A stretch of DNA of 64,000 nucleotides. It comes from Naegleria lovaniensis (Eukaryota; Heterolobosea; Eutetramitea; Acrasida; Naegleriidae). The stretch is from contig NW_025407826.1 in assembly GCF_003324165.1 (NCBI RefSeq), forward strand, positions 1 through 64,000, written 5' to 3'. A program made the position numbers and the translations under genes. Position 1 is the first letter of the stretch; every line of letters starts with the position of its first letter. Below the pieces are notes generated by a model, which saw nothing but the letters and a program-made list of their open reading frames with translations, was not told the origin of the DNA and ran no database searches. Below, piece by piece: positions 10,301-22,240 of the stretch.

Positions 10301-11455
10301 TTATTGTACAAACTCGAATTCTTTGTCAAACTTGAACGATGTCCACACTTGATTAGTTTCCACATTACATGTGAGAGAAATGTATACAATTTTCATCTTG
10401 TGTTTCGTAATCTTCTTTCCGAATTTACGTGTAAGACGTGAGTGAGTAATTTCCAACTCAGACCAATGCTTGCATTTGTCTAAAGGAGGAACACTGTCAG
10501 TAAATCTGAATTGAATGCACTTCTGTCTCTTCTTTAGGCCATTCCACAAAATGTCTTGATACCATTGGTAATATTTAGCCTTTGTTCCCCTCAGAGCAAG
10601 ATAAAACACGTTTGGGTTGCAACATCCAACCGTTTCATGGCTGATGGAGTTTGAACATCTCATCTGTAGATGTTGATAAATAATATTTCTTGCACATTTG
10701 GCGAACTGTTCCCATATAATTCCATAAATTTGTTTCTTCTCATCTGGTACTTCTTTAAAGGAATTATATTTTGGTACAAATTCAAACAGTCCTTTCTCTA
10801 AAGTGAATTGATATTCCTTGTGAGTGTCTTCAGCAGCTTCATCTGTGGTTCTTGATTTTCGTTTTTTGCTCTGTTGGGAAATATTGTCATCATCACATTT
10901 GTTGTTTGGTGTTATCGTACATTGTGTCTCATCAACAATACCAGAGAAGCTGCTTGTGCTAGGCAACAGACAGCAAGGTGGAAATGATATAGTTTCGTCT
11001 GTGAAGATCCATTCCTGAACAAGTTAAGCAAACACATTGTAACAAATTTGAAACATACTGTAGAGGTAGTCATTACTGGTGATGATGGGTGAGAAGGGTT
11101 CATTTCGATGCTTGATGATGAAGGAATCTTGTGAAATATGTTACTGCTGAATACTGGACAAACATAATACTTACATTGTTCGTACTCTGGTTCGTTGTGG
11201 ATTGGCTATCCAATGCTGGTGATTCATTGGCCTTGATAATTGAGATCAATACAAGGTGAACGATATTCACTAGTACTTACGTGATTAGTATTTGTTTCGC
11301 AACTCGAATCACAATCAGAAACACCAAGCTGAGGTAAAGATTAGTGTAGGTGTTGAAATTGTTGTTTGATGATGTTGTTGTTGTGGTAATAATCAATTAC
11401 TTACACAGTATAGAGGCACAGTGCCCTCTTCAATGACCACTAATTCAGCTTCCAT
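10301..11455 (-). CDS. five-exon orphan gene inside the inverted repeats
   Basis: Start ATG 11455. Exons 11455-11405, 11328-11281, 11231-11175, 11127-11059 and 11014-10301 join in frame throughout (all phase 0) with donors GTAAGT three times and GTATGT once, and AG acceptors. Introns are 76, 49, 47 and 44 nt. The product is 312 aa. The first 90 residues are Ser/Thr/Asn-rich and probably disordered. Then come EWIFTDETISFPPCC, a basic stretch (SKKRKSRTTDEA) that may be a nuclear signal, and a folded part rich in aromatic residues (GIIWEQFAKCARNIIYQHL, ALRGTKAKYYQWYQDILW, HWSELEITHSRLTRKFGKK). I do not recognise the family. The dense short introns confined to the 5' 440 bp are unusual for this window. 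Confidence 0.65.
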
Positions 11456-11595
11456 GTTGTGTGTGTTGTTGGTGTGTTTTTTTGTGTGAGAAGCAGAAAA
11501 CAACACCACAGACCAATCACTCCATTTTTTTTGACTCCGGGACTTACTAAAACGAGCCGAATTTTTTCTTCGTCAGTTTTTGCACTTTACGCTCA

Positions 11596-11614
11596 GGCGT
11601 AGTTTGTGGTGCCA
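11596..11614 (-). repeat. right terminal inverted repeat
   Basis: GGCGTAGTTTGTGGTGCCA, exact reverse complement of 9125-9143. Confidence 0.75.
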
Positions 11615-11960
11615 TGTTTTTACAAATTTGGAGTGTGATGACTCGTTAAATACATGGATGCACAAAAGAGAATACTTGCATCTATACAAACGCATGTGAA
11701 AGAAAATAATCCATGATGTCAGTGTTTATATGCATGGGCTTCAAACGAGCATTCAAAGAAAATCAGTGAGGAATTTTTCAGTGATTTCTTTTGCACATAT
11801 CATTGTGACCAACATCCATAACTCATCAACCACAAGAGCCATTCTGGACATGGTAATATTGACACGTTTCTAGCTAAACAAATGTCAAAACGGGACACAA
11901 ATTCACGAAGAGATCAAAATGTGCACTCCATTTTCTCACTAGCCTTGTCAAGACAAAAAA
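11615..11960. other. intergenic with promoter of the 7TM-RGS gene
   Basis: A short + frame from 11882 runs past the receptor start in another frame and looks accidental. Nothing else is recognised. Confidence 0.4.
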
Positions 11961-14387
11961 ATGTCGAAACGTCAATTACTCAAGGAACATTTCATGGTGT
12001 TGTCTTTGAAGTATTGCAAAAGGGCATGGTGTTGGTTCATCATGATCACTTTTTATCTTTTGCTTTTCAATACGAGTATTGAACACAACCACTCATTCCA
12101 CGTACAAGCAATTCCTATTCCATTCCCTCACAAGGCAATATCTTCTTCACCGTACACAACATTTAGAATGATGACGTCGCCACGAGGTCTCTCACACTCC
12201 CTCTCACAACCATTCACTTTCCATGGTGCTCATCATCCAACAGTTGACGCATTTCAATCAACACCTTCCAGCGCATTGCCTTCCATAATTTCAATCACCA
12301 TGAATGCTTCCACAAGTACAATGTTACTACCAACAATGACGGCCATTGGAACAACATCCTCTCTTATACTGTCAAGCTTAAAAAGAAGAAATATCAGAGA
12401 TGTCAATGCTGGTTTTACGTCCATTCAACAATTACAACAAGTGGCATCTCAACGACATGTGGTCATTGGAGTTCACACCATCATTGGATTACAAGCATCG
12501 TATGTGGAAAAATTATTGGGATTAAATTCAACCCTCCATGATTACAGAATTGAAAGAATGGATCGACCTGAAGCTGATTGTTGGATGGGAAGTGTTTTTG
12601 AATACTTTGATGCACTGGTAACTACAGATTCGTATTTTACAATCATGTTTCGACAAAATAGAGATTGTTATTTGGGAGAGCGTAAATTTAAATCACTGAC
12701 AAATGTCTCGAGTGATATCAATCTGGTGAATATTGGTCCCTATGAAGTGCTAATGCTCAATTCCTCCACAACCAATGATTTTGCATCTATGGAACGAATT
12801 GCCACACAAGCATTGTATGCAGCAATGGCACAATTGGTCAATCTCATGTTCATTCCCCTCTCATTCTGCAATTCTTTTTACATTTCACATGATTATGCCA
12901 TCATTCGAGCTGGTTACGGATTTGTGAACTTGACAGAGATGGACTCTCGTGCTTTTTCGATTTACTTCCAAAATCCAATGAATGTCAATCATACCTATTA
13001 TCAATTGGCTTTACAACAATTGAAATCCAATATCACGACAGACGTGTTTGATTCTTTAAAGATTCAAACAAGTTCAACACTAAGCTCCTCATTAAGCTCA
13101 ATGATTTTTCCAGCTTCCTGTTATTCATGCTCCACTTCACAATGCATGTGGGAAGATAGAAACAGCCCAACACCCTCTCCTCAGTATGATCCCATCGCCG
13201 CCTCCACAGGAGTGTTTATTGGACTTTCCTTAATTTTTTATTGGCCACTCTTAATTCTCTTTCGAAACAAGCCAAGTATTCGAAAAAGATTGATCATTCC
13301 CTATGCATGTCCAATACTTCTGTATATATTCATGGTTGTTCAATTATTTGAGGTTGCAAAACCATGTTTCATGTTTCAGTTCATTGTCATTTATTTCACC
13401 TCCGCATACAGTATTACCATTTATTACACCATTATGGCTCGTTTTCTAATTTTGAGAAATTTGTACAATATTTTGAAGAAATGCAAGAATGAACAACAAG
13501 TGAAAGCTGTCAAATTTTTAGTGAGCAAGACTTGTGGAATTACTGCAGCTTTAGTGTTAGGATTTATTGTTGCATGTGTCGTTGCGTTGGTTCCAATTGC
13601 AGCCTATCGACAAGAATTCTTTAGCTTCAACTCTCAATACGTTTCTTCAATGACTTTGAGTTTGATTTCCATCACGTTTGCTGCCATTTCGTTATTGATT
13701 GTTTTGATCAATGTGATTTTGAGCATTCCGACGATTAAGGCCAAAGGAATTTTATATTTTCTATTCTTTGATGATCCATTGTATCTTCGATTTGATTCAT
13801 TGTTTGTTACCATGAATGCCATCTTAATTTCTGTGAGCTTGTTCACAAATGCCAACCAAATTCCAGCTTACAATGGTATTATTTCTTTCATCAATTTGAC
13901 ACTTGGATTTATGTATTTTGGAGGAGTTGCATTAATTTTTGAGCTGCTAAAACTGCTCTTCTTCAAAGCTCCAAAAGAACAGGAAGAACTGGACAAGAAA
14001 TTAGCCGATGTTGGATTTATGACATTACTCAAAGAGTTTGCAGAAAAGGAAATGAGTTTGGAAAATATTTACTTTTATGAAAAGGTGAAAGAAATGGAAA
14101 AGAAGAGTCTCGATCCAAATCCCAGACTGAGTTTATCGGATTTAGATTTCCTTGCTAACAACTTTATGAAACCATTTTCCAAGAATGAGATTAATTTTTC
14201 ACACGAAACAAAGAAAGCATTTTACGACCTTGTGGAATCTTGTAAGAAGAATGAAGATATTCGATTTAATGCGTTGCGTGAAGCAGTCATGATTCCTCTC
14301 ATGATCAATATCAAAGATACCTATATGAGATTGGTGAGAACAAATGAATATAGAAAATGGGAAACTGCCAAGAATATTACAGAATGA
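11961..14387 (+). CDS. 7TM receptor with C-terminal RGS domain (family A)
   Basis: Single exon, 808 aa from ATG 11961. The next ATG 11 codons on would also place the hydrophobic signal (CWFIMITFYLLLFN) near the N-terminus. An ectodomain of about 380 residues with several NxS/T sites follows. Seven hydrophobic helices come next, from VFIGLSLIFYWPLLILF to YFGGVALIFELLKLLFF (about 405-665). The C-terminal 150 residues form an RGS-like helical domain: FMTLLKEFAEKEMSLENIYF, then FSHETKKAFYDLVESC and IKDTYMRLVRTNEYRKW. RGS domains speed GTP hydrolysis by Galpha, so this protein should sense an external cue and switch off heterotrimeric G signalling at the plasma membrane, an architecture also known from plant AtRGS1. 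It shares layout and motifs (RLVIPY; FFDDPLYLRFDSLF against FFNDPLMVRLDLLF) with the gene at 26.5-29 kb. The ligand is unknown. Confidence 0.85.
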   Translation: MSKRQLLKEHFMVLSLKYCKRAWCWFIMITFYLLLFNTSIEHNHSFHVQAIPIPFPHKAISSSPYTTFRMMTSPRGLSHSLSQPFTFHGAHHPTVDAFQSTPSSALPSIISITMNASTSTMLLPTMTAIGTTSSLILSSLKRRNIRDVNAGFTSIQQLQQVASQRHVVIGVHTIIGLQASYVEKLLGLNSTLHDYRIERMDRPEADCWMGSVFEYFDALVTTDSYFTIMFRQNRDCYLGERKFKSLTNVSSDINLVNIGPYEVLMLNSSTTNDFASMERIATQALYAAMAQLVNLMFIPLSFCNSFYISHDYAIIRAGYGFVNLTEMDSRAFSIYFQNPMNVNHTYYQLALQQLKSNITTDVFDSLKIQTSSTLSSSLSSMIFPASCYSCSTSQCMWEDRNSPTPSPQYDPIAASTGVFIGLSLIFYWPLLILFRNKPSIRKRLIIPYACPILLYIFMVVQLFEVAKPCFMFQFIVIYFTSAYSITIYYTIMARFLILRNLYNILKKCKNEQQVKAVKFLVSKTCGITAALVLGFIVACVVALVPIAAYRQEFFSFNSQYVSSMTLSLISITFAAISLLIVLINVILSIPTIKAKGILYFLFFDDPLYLRFDSLFVTMNAILISVSLFTNANQIPAYNGIISFINLTLGFMYFGGVALIFELLKLLFFKAPKEQEELDKKLADVGFMTLLKEFAEKEMSLENIYFYEKVKEMEKKSLDPNPRLSLSDLDFLANNFMKPFSKNEINFSHETKKAFYDLVESCKKNEDIRFNALREAVMIPLMINIKDTYMRLVRTNEYRKWETAKNITE

Positions 14388-14426
14388 AAGAACGGAATTG
14401 ATAACCAATATATTTTCAACCTAATT

Positions 14427-15454
14427 TTACTGACCAATGGTTGCTGCAATAGTTGTTTCGACTTTGGTGATCGCATGGCTCCAGTAATCCGAGTCCAAAA
14501 TATCTTGAACATTAACACGACAAAGAACTTTGTACGCATTATACTCCAACGCAAATACTTGTTTGAGTTCAAGACTTGGACACTTATTGACCAATTCTAA
14601 CACCCACCACATGCATTCATTTTCTGGAGAAAATGTAATTTCAATTTTGCAAGGCTTTCTATTCAATGTTTGGGTGTTGTACAAGTTTTGCTGAGATAAA
14701 TACCGTTCCTTGATACAGCATAACATTTTGAACCCAATACCATGCCGGCGATAATTGGGATTTACGAAATAGCCAATAACATTTGTCTCTTTCACATGCA
14801 ACACATCCACAGAAGCGATAAGTTTGGAATCTTGTCGACTCTTCACAACCCATGCTCCAATTCCACCATACTCGCAACACTTGACCCAATGATCGAATTT
14901 GCAACGAATGGATTCGTTTGTTTCAATTCTCCCATCTTTGTAGTTTTTTCTAACTTGGTCATCATTTCGTAATTTCAACCACTACTCATCAAAGTCATTA
15001 GTTTGCAAAGGCATCAATACAAGCTCTCCACATGGAGGTTGTCGCAAGCAAGTGAAACGAAGTCCTGTTCTACAAAGGTTGCTATACTTTTCTTTATGAG
15101 TTGACGATAAGAGATGCTTCCCATATTCCCCATCTTCCCATTTCTCACAAATAGAACAATAGCACCCTCTTCCTTCAATATTCGTTGGCATCCAGAGAGT
15201 TTCATTGTTCGTATTTCGAACAACATGTGGTTGTTCACCAGCCAAATTGAAAATTTCTTCATATTCCAGCTCAATGGAAGTATCAACAACTCTCTCCCAG
15301 CTAGGCCTTGTGGTATAGTCAGTATTCAACATGTTCGCTATAAGATTTAAGAAAGGTACGCTGTATCTTTTCGAAAAAGTTGGTAATAGATAATCCTTTA
15401 ACAAGCTTCCATGAATGTTGGTTGTTGCTTCTTAACAATTTCCTTAATCATCAT
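14427..15454 (-). pseudogene. decayed kinase tail + zinc finger + GNAT acetyltransferase frame
   Basis: Two minus-strand frames, 15404-14982 and 14978-14427, lie in the same phase and are split only by a TAG at 14982-14984. Neither has a usable ATG. The first holds a protein-kinase C-lobe end (FLNLIANMLNTDYTTRPSWE, subdomain XI) and a U1-type C2H2 finger (CSIC..., then H-x5-H). The second has the GNAT acetyl-CoA site pattern GYFVNPNYRRHGIGFKML. Upstream, ATG-ATG at 15454-15449 starts MMIKEIVKKQQPTFMEAC in another frame, which also fits a kinase C-lobe, so a further frame change is present near 15400. The kinase N-lobe, DFG and APE parts are absent. Alternatively a 39-nt GTATTG...TAG intron, with a branch-like CTAATGAC, would remove the TAG in phase. 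The 3' end converges on the receptor gene with a 39-bp gap. Confidence 0.6.
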
Positions 15455-15566
15455 TTTGCTTTATAACAGTTTTCACTTATTATTCAACGAAAATCAAAAG
15501 TTGTAGATCAACCATCCCTTTTGAACATTTGCTTTCAATTTTAAGAGCGTTCATTCTTTTACTGAA

Positions 15567-18500
15567 TTAATTACCCAATTCCACATCAACGGCTTTTGCT
15601 GTTGCAATTTCTCGAGCAGTGGCTGCAGCTGCTTTCTTTTTCATGAAAACTACAACCGAGACAATGGTTGCTGTCACTCCGGCCACAGCTCCAATGGCTA
15701 CCAATGGAACGACCACTCCTGCAGCAATGGCTCCTGCATTGTCATTTCCACCATTCGAATTACCACGAGGAGGTATAGTGGCACGAGCTTCAATGGTTAA
15801 AGAGGAAGAGGACGCTACTCGATTGGAAATTGTCACACTCGAGGATAAATCTCTCAAGGTCACAAATGCTTTCACTGTTCCTACATCATTGAATGCCGGT
15901 ACAACAAGATCCAATTTAGAATTTCCCGAGGATAAATCTCTGTCCACAGAAGCAACTACTCGATTATTCAATTCATATTCGAAAGAGGCTCTTACCACTC
16001 GACCACTGTACCACCTTGTAAACGAGAGAGAATTAATCGAAAGCGAGAGCAGAGTGGAAGTTTCATTTGCATAATCTTTGCTTCCATTAAAACTCAATAA
16101 AATACCACTCGATGGAATGAATGCTAGTTGACATTGAGGACCCACAAAATCTGCATTGCATGAACACTGGTCAAAGGCATTACATGTTCCATTTTGGAAA
16201 TTACAAACACTTGCGTTGTTGGATGGAATTCCGTAACAAGTAGTAGATTCACAATTCGACCCAAAATATTGAGAATCACACTGGCATTTGTCCACTCCAT
16301 AACAAACTCCTCTACCACTACACACTGTGCTATTCGTTGCCAAAATGTTCGAACATTTGACAATGTCACATTTGGACCCACCATATCCAGCTTTACATTG
16401 GCATGTGTCCACATCCACACAAGTTCCATTTCCACTACACACTTGAGAAGAGTTTGCTGATGAAATTCCAAAACATTTGACATATTGGCATTGATTTCCA
16501 GCATATTTGTTTGTATCACACAAACATGTATCTTTCAAAATACAGGATCCTCTCGACGAACAGACACTACTAGAATTTCCTAATTGATCAAAACAAATAG
16601 GCACGCTACAATCAACACCAGCATACCCAGAATTGCATGAACATGGTCCAGGTGAGGAACAGGTACCGTTCTTGTAGTTACAGACCTCTGGAGCATTTGC
16701 GAGAATTCCATTACACATGGCCACGTCACAATAGGGATTGTACCAGCCACTGGAACATGAGCATTGATTCATGGAGATACATTTTCCATGACCGGAACAA
16801 ACATCCGAAGCATTATAGGCCTTTCCGTTACATTGCCATAACTCACATTGTTGGCCATAGTAACCAGTTTTGCATTGACAGACATCCCAATCGATACATG
16901 TACCTATGTTGGAAAATGTCATTGGTTGTAAAAAGAAATGGTGTTAAATAATTTGGAATTCCAATAGCAACACTGTAACACTTACCATTTCCACTACAAG
17001 CAGTCGTGTCATTCTTCGTCTTTCCATAACAAATTGGATCCTTTGGTCGACAATCATTGGGTGCAATACAAACTCCACGACTGTTATTACACACTCTGGA
17101 GTCATTCGCCAAATACCCAAAACACATAGGCATTTCACAAGTGGAGGGAGGACCATAACCTGAGTTACATTGACAATTATTGAACGCCACGCAATTTCCA
17201 TTGCCATTACAAACAGTTGAATTATCGGAGGCTATTCCGGCACATGTCGTACTTTCACATTTAGTTCCGTAATATCCCGCATGGCATTTACAAGTGTTTG
17301 GTAAAATGCAAGAACCTCTTCCACTGCAAGAGCTCGCGTTGTTAGATGGAATGCCATAACAAATGGGGTATTGACATTGTGTACCGGTGTAGGACGTCGG
17401 AATTTTACATTGGCAGGTATTTGGATTGATACAAGTTCCATTGCCAAAATTGCACACCGAGGTCAAATTGGCTAAAGTTCCATAACATTTGGGAATGTCA
17501 CAAAATTGACCTCCCCAACGAGAAGTATCTGTACATGCACAAACATTTGGAGCGTTACAAGATCCTTGTCCATTGCACACGCCTGTTACGTTTTGTAAGG
17601 TACCATTACACTTTGGCAATTGACAATATTGCCCTCCCCAAGAATTAGAATCCGAGCATCGACAGACATTCGGAGCATCACATGTTCCTCTATTGTTGCA
17701 TACTCCAGCTTGACCTTGTAGAATATTGTTACATTTTGGAAATTGACATTCTGTACCACCCCATTCACTCGGGTTAGTACAAGTGCAATTATTTGGTGAA
17801 CTGCAATTTCCTCTTCCACTACAAACTTGGGAGGCAAAATTAGCTAAAATTCCATAACATATTGGGAATTCACAAAATGGACCGCCATAGGATGGATTGG
17901 TGCATCGACACACATTTGGAGCGTCACAAGATCCTTGTCCATTGCACACTCCTGTTACGTTTTGTAAGGTACCATTACATTTTGGCAATTGACAATATTG
18001 CCCTCCCCAAGAATTAGAATCCGAGCATCTACAAATTTCTGGCCCGTCACACGATCCTCTATTGTTGCAAACTCCAGCTTGTCCCTGTGCCGTTCCATTA
18101 CATTTTGGAATGGTACATTGTGCACCTGTCCAAGATCCCACACATGTACAAGTATTTGGACCAGTGCATGATCCTCCGTTTTGGCACGCAGGAGAACATG
18201 TCGGAGTACAAGTTCCGTTAAAAGCACTTCTTGAATATCCTGCTTTACAATTACAAGGTGGGAAGGAATTGATAGCCAAATCTTCATTGGTGTCACAAAC
18301 TGGATTCAGCTTTTTAATGTAATATCCTTCTGCAAAGTAAATGGTTCCATTTTCTGTGACAACAATTCCTTTTGGATTGATATTCACAGAGGTTGCAGAA
18401 GAGGTTGAAGTGTCGACACCTGTGCCAGGTGAAACTCCTGTTCCAGCAATTGTGGCAAGCACATTGTTGGTGGTATCAATCACTTTGACAGTGTATGCAT

Positions 18501-19505
18501 TGGAAATGAAAAGCTGATAAGTAAAATAGTAAGTATTCAAAAAAAGGGTGGATGATATTGCAATAATAAGGAAGCGTGCACAACAAAACTTACATAATTA
18601 TTAAGATTGGATAAAAAAGCAGGAAGAACACCAAAGGAAGAAGAAAGTGTAGTAATTGTTGCTGAACCTGGATTGCTTACTGGTGAAAACACTCTCAACT
18701 TGTAAGGCTCCATAAAGTAGAGCTTATATTCAAAGACAAATGAGATGCATCATGAGCAGCAACAACAAATCCAACTTACCTTATCATTATAATACTGAAC
18801 ATCCTGTACTGCAGTTCCAGGTACATTCACGCTTGCAACTCCAATTGCTCCATCCACACTGGTAGTTGTACTTGTTCCAGAAAAAAGAGTCACCGAGTTG
18901 GTAGGCGTTTTTCTAGTGACACCAAAAACCACACTACCTGAATTTTCTGTGATAAAGTAGGTTCGGTCGTACTCAATCAAGGCTGGGTCTGATCCTAGTT
19001 GGATATCAGAAATCTTTAATGCACAAAGCCCTGTTCCAGTATTACCATAGTTTGATCCTGTTCCAGAACTTCCACTGGTTCCATCCCATAGATAATAAGA
19101 AATTGGAGATGCTGTGTTTCCAAGAGGAGCAAAATAGCCCAAATCGAAATCAGACGGAGCCGATCCGTTGGTCGTTGATGCTTCAGTTACTAAATCAATG
19201 TCAAAACCCAAGGCAGCACCAAACAACTCGGAGATGGTCGTGCCAGATAGTTTGTAGATCTTTCTCTTGGAACCACCTGCAATATAAATCTGTTGAGTTT
19301 TAGGTCCAAAGGTAATCGATCCAAAAGCTGGATTTCCAGACGAATAGCTGGCTACGACTTGTTGTTGATAGGACCATGCAGAGATAGAGGTTGTGTGAAA
19401 AAGAAGTGTCAATAAAAGGACGCTGAGTAACGCTACATGATGAAGGTGGGGTATCATGAGTGTAGCGTTGATACTGCCAGCTTGAGAAGATGAGCTTTTT
19501 ACCAT
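15567..19505 (-). CDS. NHL/17-EGF type I membrane protein (four exons)
   Basis: Exons 19505-18780, 18722-18594, 18513-16986 and 16903-15567 join in frame to 1,239 aa. Donors are GTAAGT-like and acceptors AG, and the last junction restores CSGNGTCIDW inside an EGF module. It has a signal peptide (LLSVLLLTLLFHTTSISA), then NHL-like segments (FGPKTQQIYIAGGSKRKIYK, NVLATIAGTGV, GTIYFAEGYYIKKLNP). Seventeen EGF-like modules follow, each near C-x(n)-C-x3-G-x-C-x5-C-x-C-x(n)-C; module 10 is shortened. Next is a beta-rich stalk of about 150 residues, and then one helix (AGAIAAGVVVPLVAIGAVAG onward) with a short basic/Ala-rich tail. The product should be a cell-surface adhesion or sensing protein, recalling teneurin-like EGF plus NHL order but smaller. 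The intact gene is the counterpart of the broken NHL gene at 1.9-3.3 kb. Confidence 0.85.
17541..18130 (-). repeat. internal duplication of three EGF modules
   Basis: DNA at about 17541-17760 matches about 17910-18130 with an offset of 369 nt (123 codons, three EGF modules). A core of about 115 nt differs at only a handful of positions, including silent ones, which points to a recent in-frame duplication or conversion inside the gene. Confidence 0.75.
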
Positions 19506-19948
19506 CCTAAACGATTCGCACGTGTGATTCGTTATGAGATTAGGGTGCGTTCAATAATATTAACAATGAGAAATAGGAAGAACCTCTCAGAGATTTGGTT
19601 TCTGTGAGCAGAAGGAACGAATCACTGTGTTGTTGTGCTGTGTTGAAAGAGCAATGGGGATATGATTCGACTCTTACTCGTGTTTTTTTGATAATGATAT
19701 TTAACGGACATGTCACGCAACCCTTCGAGTTTTGGACACTGCATTTCAGTCATCCATCTGAAATTCGCAGTGCTGTCAGTGAAAATGCGACGTTTAAGAT
19801 GGATTTTGCCGCCATGGTGAAACAGTTGATTGGATGTTTGGAACTGCTCATAAAACAATCATTCTGTTTTCGCAAGAGTTCTATGTGCTGTCTTGTATAA
19901 AATTTTCTCATTGAATGTCTTTTAATAATCAAATTCCAGTACGAATAA
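19506..19948. other. intergenic, nothing recognised
   Basis: Lies between the start of the NHL/EGF gene and the end of the E2 gene. Overlapping frames of 60-100 codons on both strands carry no recognisable motif. It should hold the NHL/EGF promoter. Confidence 0.5.
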
Positions 19949-22240
19949 TTAAAGTGTCATGTAGAGTGGATTTTCAATAAGTGTCTTGAATTCTTGCAAC
20001 CACTGAGCTCCAACAGCTCCATCAACAACACGGTGATCACAGCTCAAAGTAACCTTCATGGTTGTCACAACCTTAAACTTGTCTTCTGGTGAGGTTGGAT
20101 GGTCATTGACAACAACCTTTCTTTGAGATTTACCAACTGCCAAAATACATGCTTGAGGTGGATTGATGATTGCTGAAAATTCATCAATACCAAACATTCC
20201 AAGGTTTGAAATAGTGAATGTACCTCCTTGGAATTCTTGTGGCTTGAGCTTATTCTCTCTAGCCTTTGCAGCAAGTCCCTTAATTTCATTTGAAATTTGT
20301 GCAAGTCCTTTGGATTCAGCAGAGAAAACAATTGGAGTGATTAAACCATTATCAGTTTGAACAGCCACGGAAACGTCAACATTGTTGTATTGACGAATGA
20401 AAGTGTCATTCCATGAGCTATTCACTTCTGGTGACTTCTTCATTGCGAGAGCGGCAGCCTTAACAAGCATGTCGTTGACAGATAATTTGAAACCTCTCTT
20501 TTCGCCAGCCTTATTCAATTCTTCTCTGGCCTTCATCAACTTGTCAACCTCAATTTCAACAGTCAAATAATAGTGAGGAATATTTCTCTTTGACTCGGTC
20601 AATCGTTCAGCAATAACCTTACGAATAGTAGATACTGGAATATCGACATAAGATGCTGTTGTTGGAACTCCAGCTTGCATGACTTGTGGTTGGGCAACTG
20701 CAGCTGCAACCTTTGGCTGTTCTTGAACAGCTGGTTTACGCATGAGGAATTCCTCAACGTCAGCTCTAATAATTCTGCCCGAGTCTCCGCTTCCTGATCC
20801 AATTTCTCTCAAATCAACTCCTTTTTCACCTGCAATCTTCTTAGCCAAGGGAGAGGCAAAGATACGACCTCCAGTGGCTTGTTGTTGAGTGGTTGTTGGT
20901 TGAGCTTGTTGTTGTGGTTGTTGAACTTGTTGAGGGACTTGTTGTGGTTGAGCTTGTTGTGGTGTTGAAGGAGTAGTAGCAGCTCCAGAAGCACTTGGTG
21001 TATAGGCAGCACCTGCAGCCAAATCTTCCTTCTTATCAACAAGAATGGCAATAACTTCTCCGAGAGATGTTTCAGTACCTTGTGGGGCAACAATCTTTGC
21101 CAAATAACCCTCTTCTTGGAATTCAAAATCAACTGTGGCCTTATCAGTTTCAACAGTACAAATGATGTCTCCTGGAGAAATCTTGTCACCAACTTGTTTC
21201 ACCCATGATCCAATTCGTCCCTTTGTCATGGTTGGTGAAAGCATTGGCATTGAAATTTCATGAACACCTTTTGGCTTTTGAGAAGATGCTGTTGAAGCAG
21301 GTGTAGATGGAGTCGAAGGGGGTGTTGATGGAGTGGATGGTGGTGTTGTTGGTTGTGCTGTTGAAGGAGCACCAGTAGAGGCTCCCAAATCAGCTAATGT
21401 GATGTTTTGAACAGAGGAAATCTTTGAGGCATCATCAACAAGAATACCGATTGGGCTTCCGAGAGCAACATCCTTAGAACCATTTGGAGTTAAAATTTTG
21501 GCCAAATATCCTTCTTCTGGGAATTCAAATTCCAAAGTTGACTTGTCTGTTTGAACTTCAACTAAAAGATCTCCCGCACTAATCTTGTCACCTTCGTTTT
21601 TCAACCATTTACCAATGTTACCAGTGGACATGGTAGGACTGAGCGCAGGCATATTAATGACAGAAGCTGTTCAGTGATATTCAATAGAATTCGAACCACA
21701 ACAAATCATAAGCAATATTGTTGTTTTGATTACCAAACCAGGTTGATGAGCCAAGAACAATAATCCATATCGAATGAAATAATATCAGTAAAAGCAGTAA
21801 GTGATGTCCGATTCGTTCATTCATCATCAATCCATAGGAAGCATAATGGACATCATTTTGCACAACATCCAAACATTCCAAATCCATCATCATCATTTTC
21901 ATCACCGTGAAAATTAATCATTGTCATACAATTCATTGGAGAATGACTAGATTGCAATCTACTTACCTCCCTTTGGAAGAGTAGCATATCCTCTCACTTG
22001 TTGCTCCAAGTTGTAATTCATGATCATCATGGATTGATTCATCTTCATTGCGAATTGATTGGTAGCAATGAAATTCATTCTCTTCAAATTGCTAGAACGG
22101 CTATAATTTCTCTTTGCAGAAAACCCCATACTACCCGATGACATGTAAGCCAAGGAGGCATTTGATGATAGTACCTTCTTGTTGATGAAAGCCTTCTCAA
22201 TCAATTTGAGAGCGGAACGTTTGTTTTGAGAGGACAGCAT
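19949..22240 (-). CDS. DLAT: pyruvate dehydrogenase E2, dihydrolipoamide acetyltransferase
   Basis: Two exons: 22240-21967 and 21666-19949. The 300-nt intron has GTAAGT and AG, and the join gives KGASVINMPALSPTM in frame. The product is 663 aa. Exon 1 is a Ser/Lys/Asn-rich mitochondrial leader. Two lipoyl domains follow, with lipoylated Lys in VQTDKSTLEFEF and VETDKATVDFEF, joined by a Thr/Pro/Ser linker. A Gln/Pro linker comes next, then an E3/E1-binding domain (SPLAKKIAGEKGVDLREI), and then the trimeric catalytic domain with the active-site motif SCDHRVVDGAVG near the C-terminus. It transfers acetyl groups from E1 to CoA in the mitochondrial pyruvate dehydrogenase core. Two lipoyl domains match the animal form; many protists and fungi have one. 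All catalytic residues are present. Confidence 0.95.

Larger units (their letters stand above)
9125..11614. mobile_element. 2.5-kb segment bounded by inverted repeats, possible DNA transposon
   Basis: The 19-mer TGGCACCACAAACTACGCC at 9125-9143 is present as an exact reverse complement at 11596-11614. Similarity resumes inside: GCGAAAAAATTCGACTC (from 9160) against ACGAAGAAAAAATTCGGCTC read inward from the right arm (about 11552-11571). The arms therefore look like imperfect terminal inverted repeats of about 50 bp with spacing differences. The only well-supported gene inside is the five-exon orphan gene at 10301-11455, which has no DDE transposase motif I can see. No clear target-site duplication is visible; only a TG dinucleotide flanks both ends. 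It could be a DNA transposon with an unfamiliar protein, a non-autonomous element with a captured gene, or a chance bracketing of a host gene. Confidence 0.4.
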
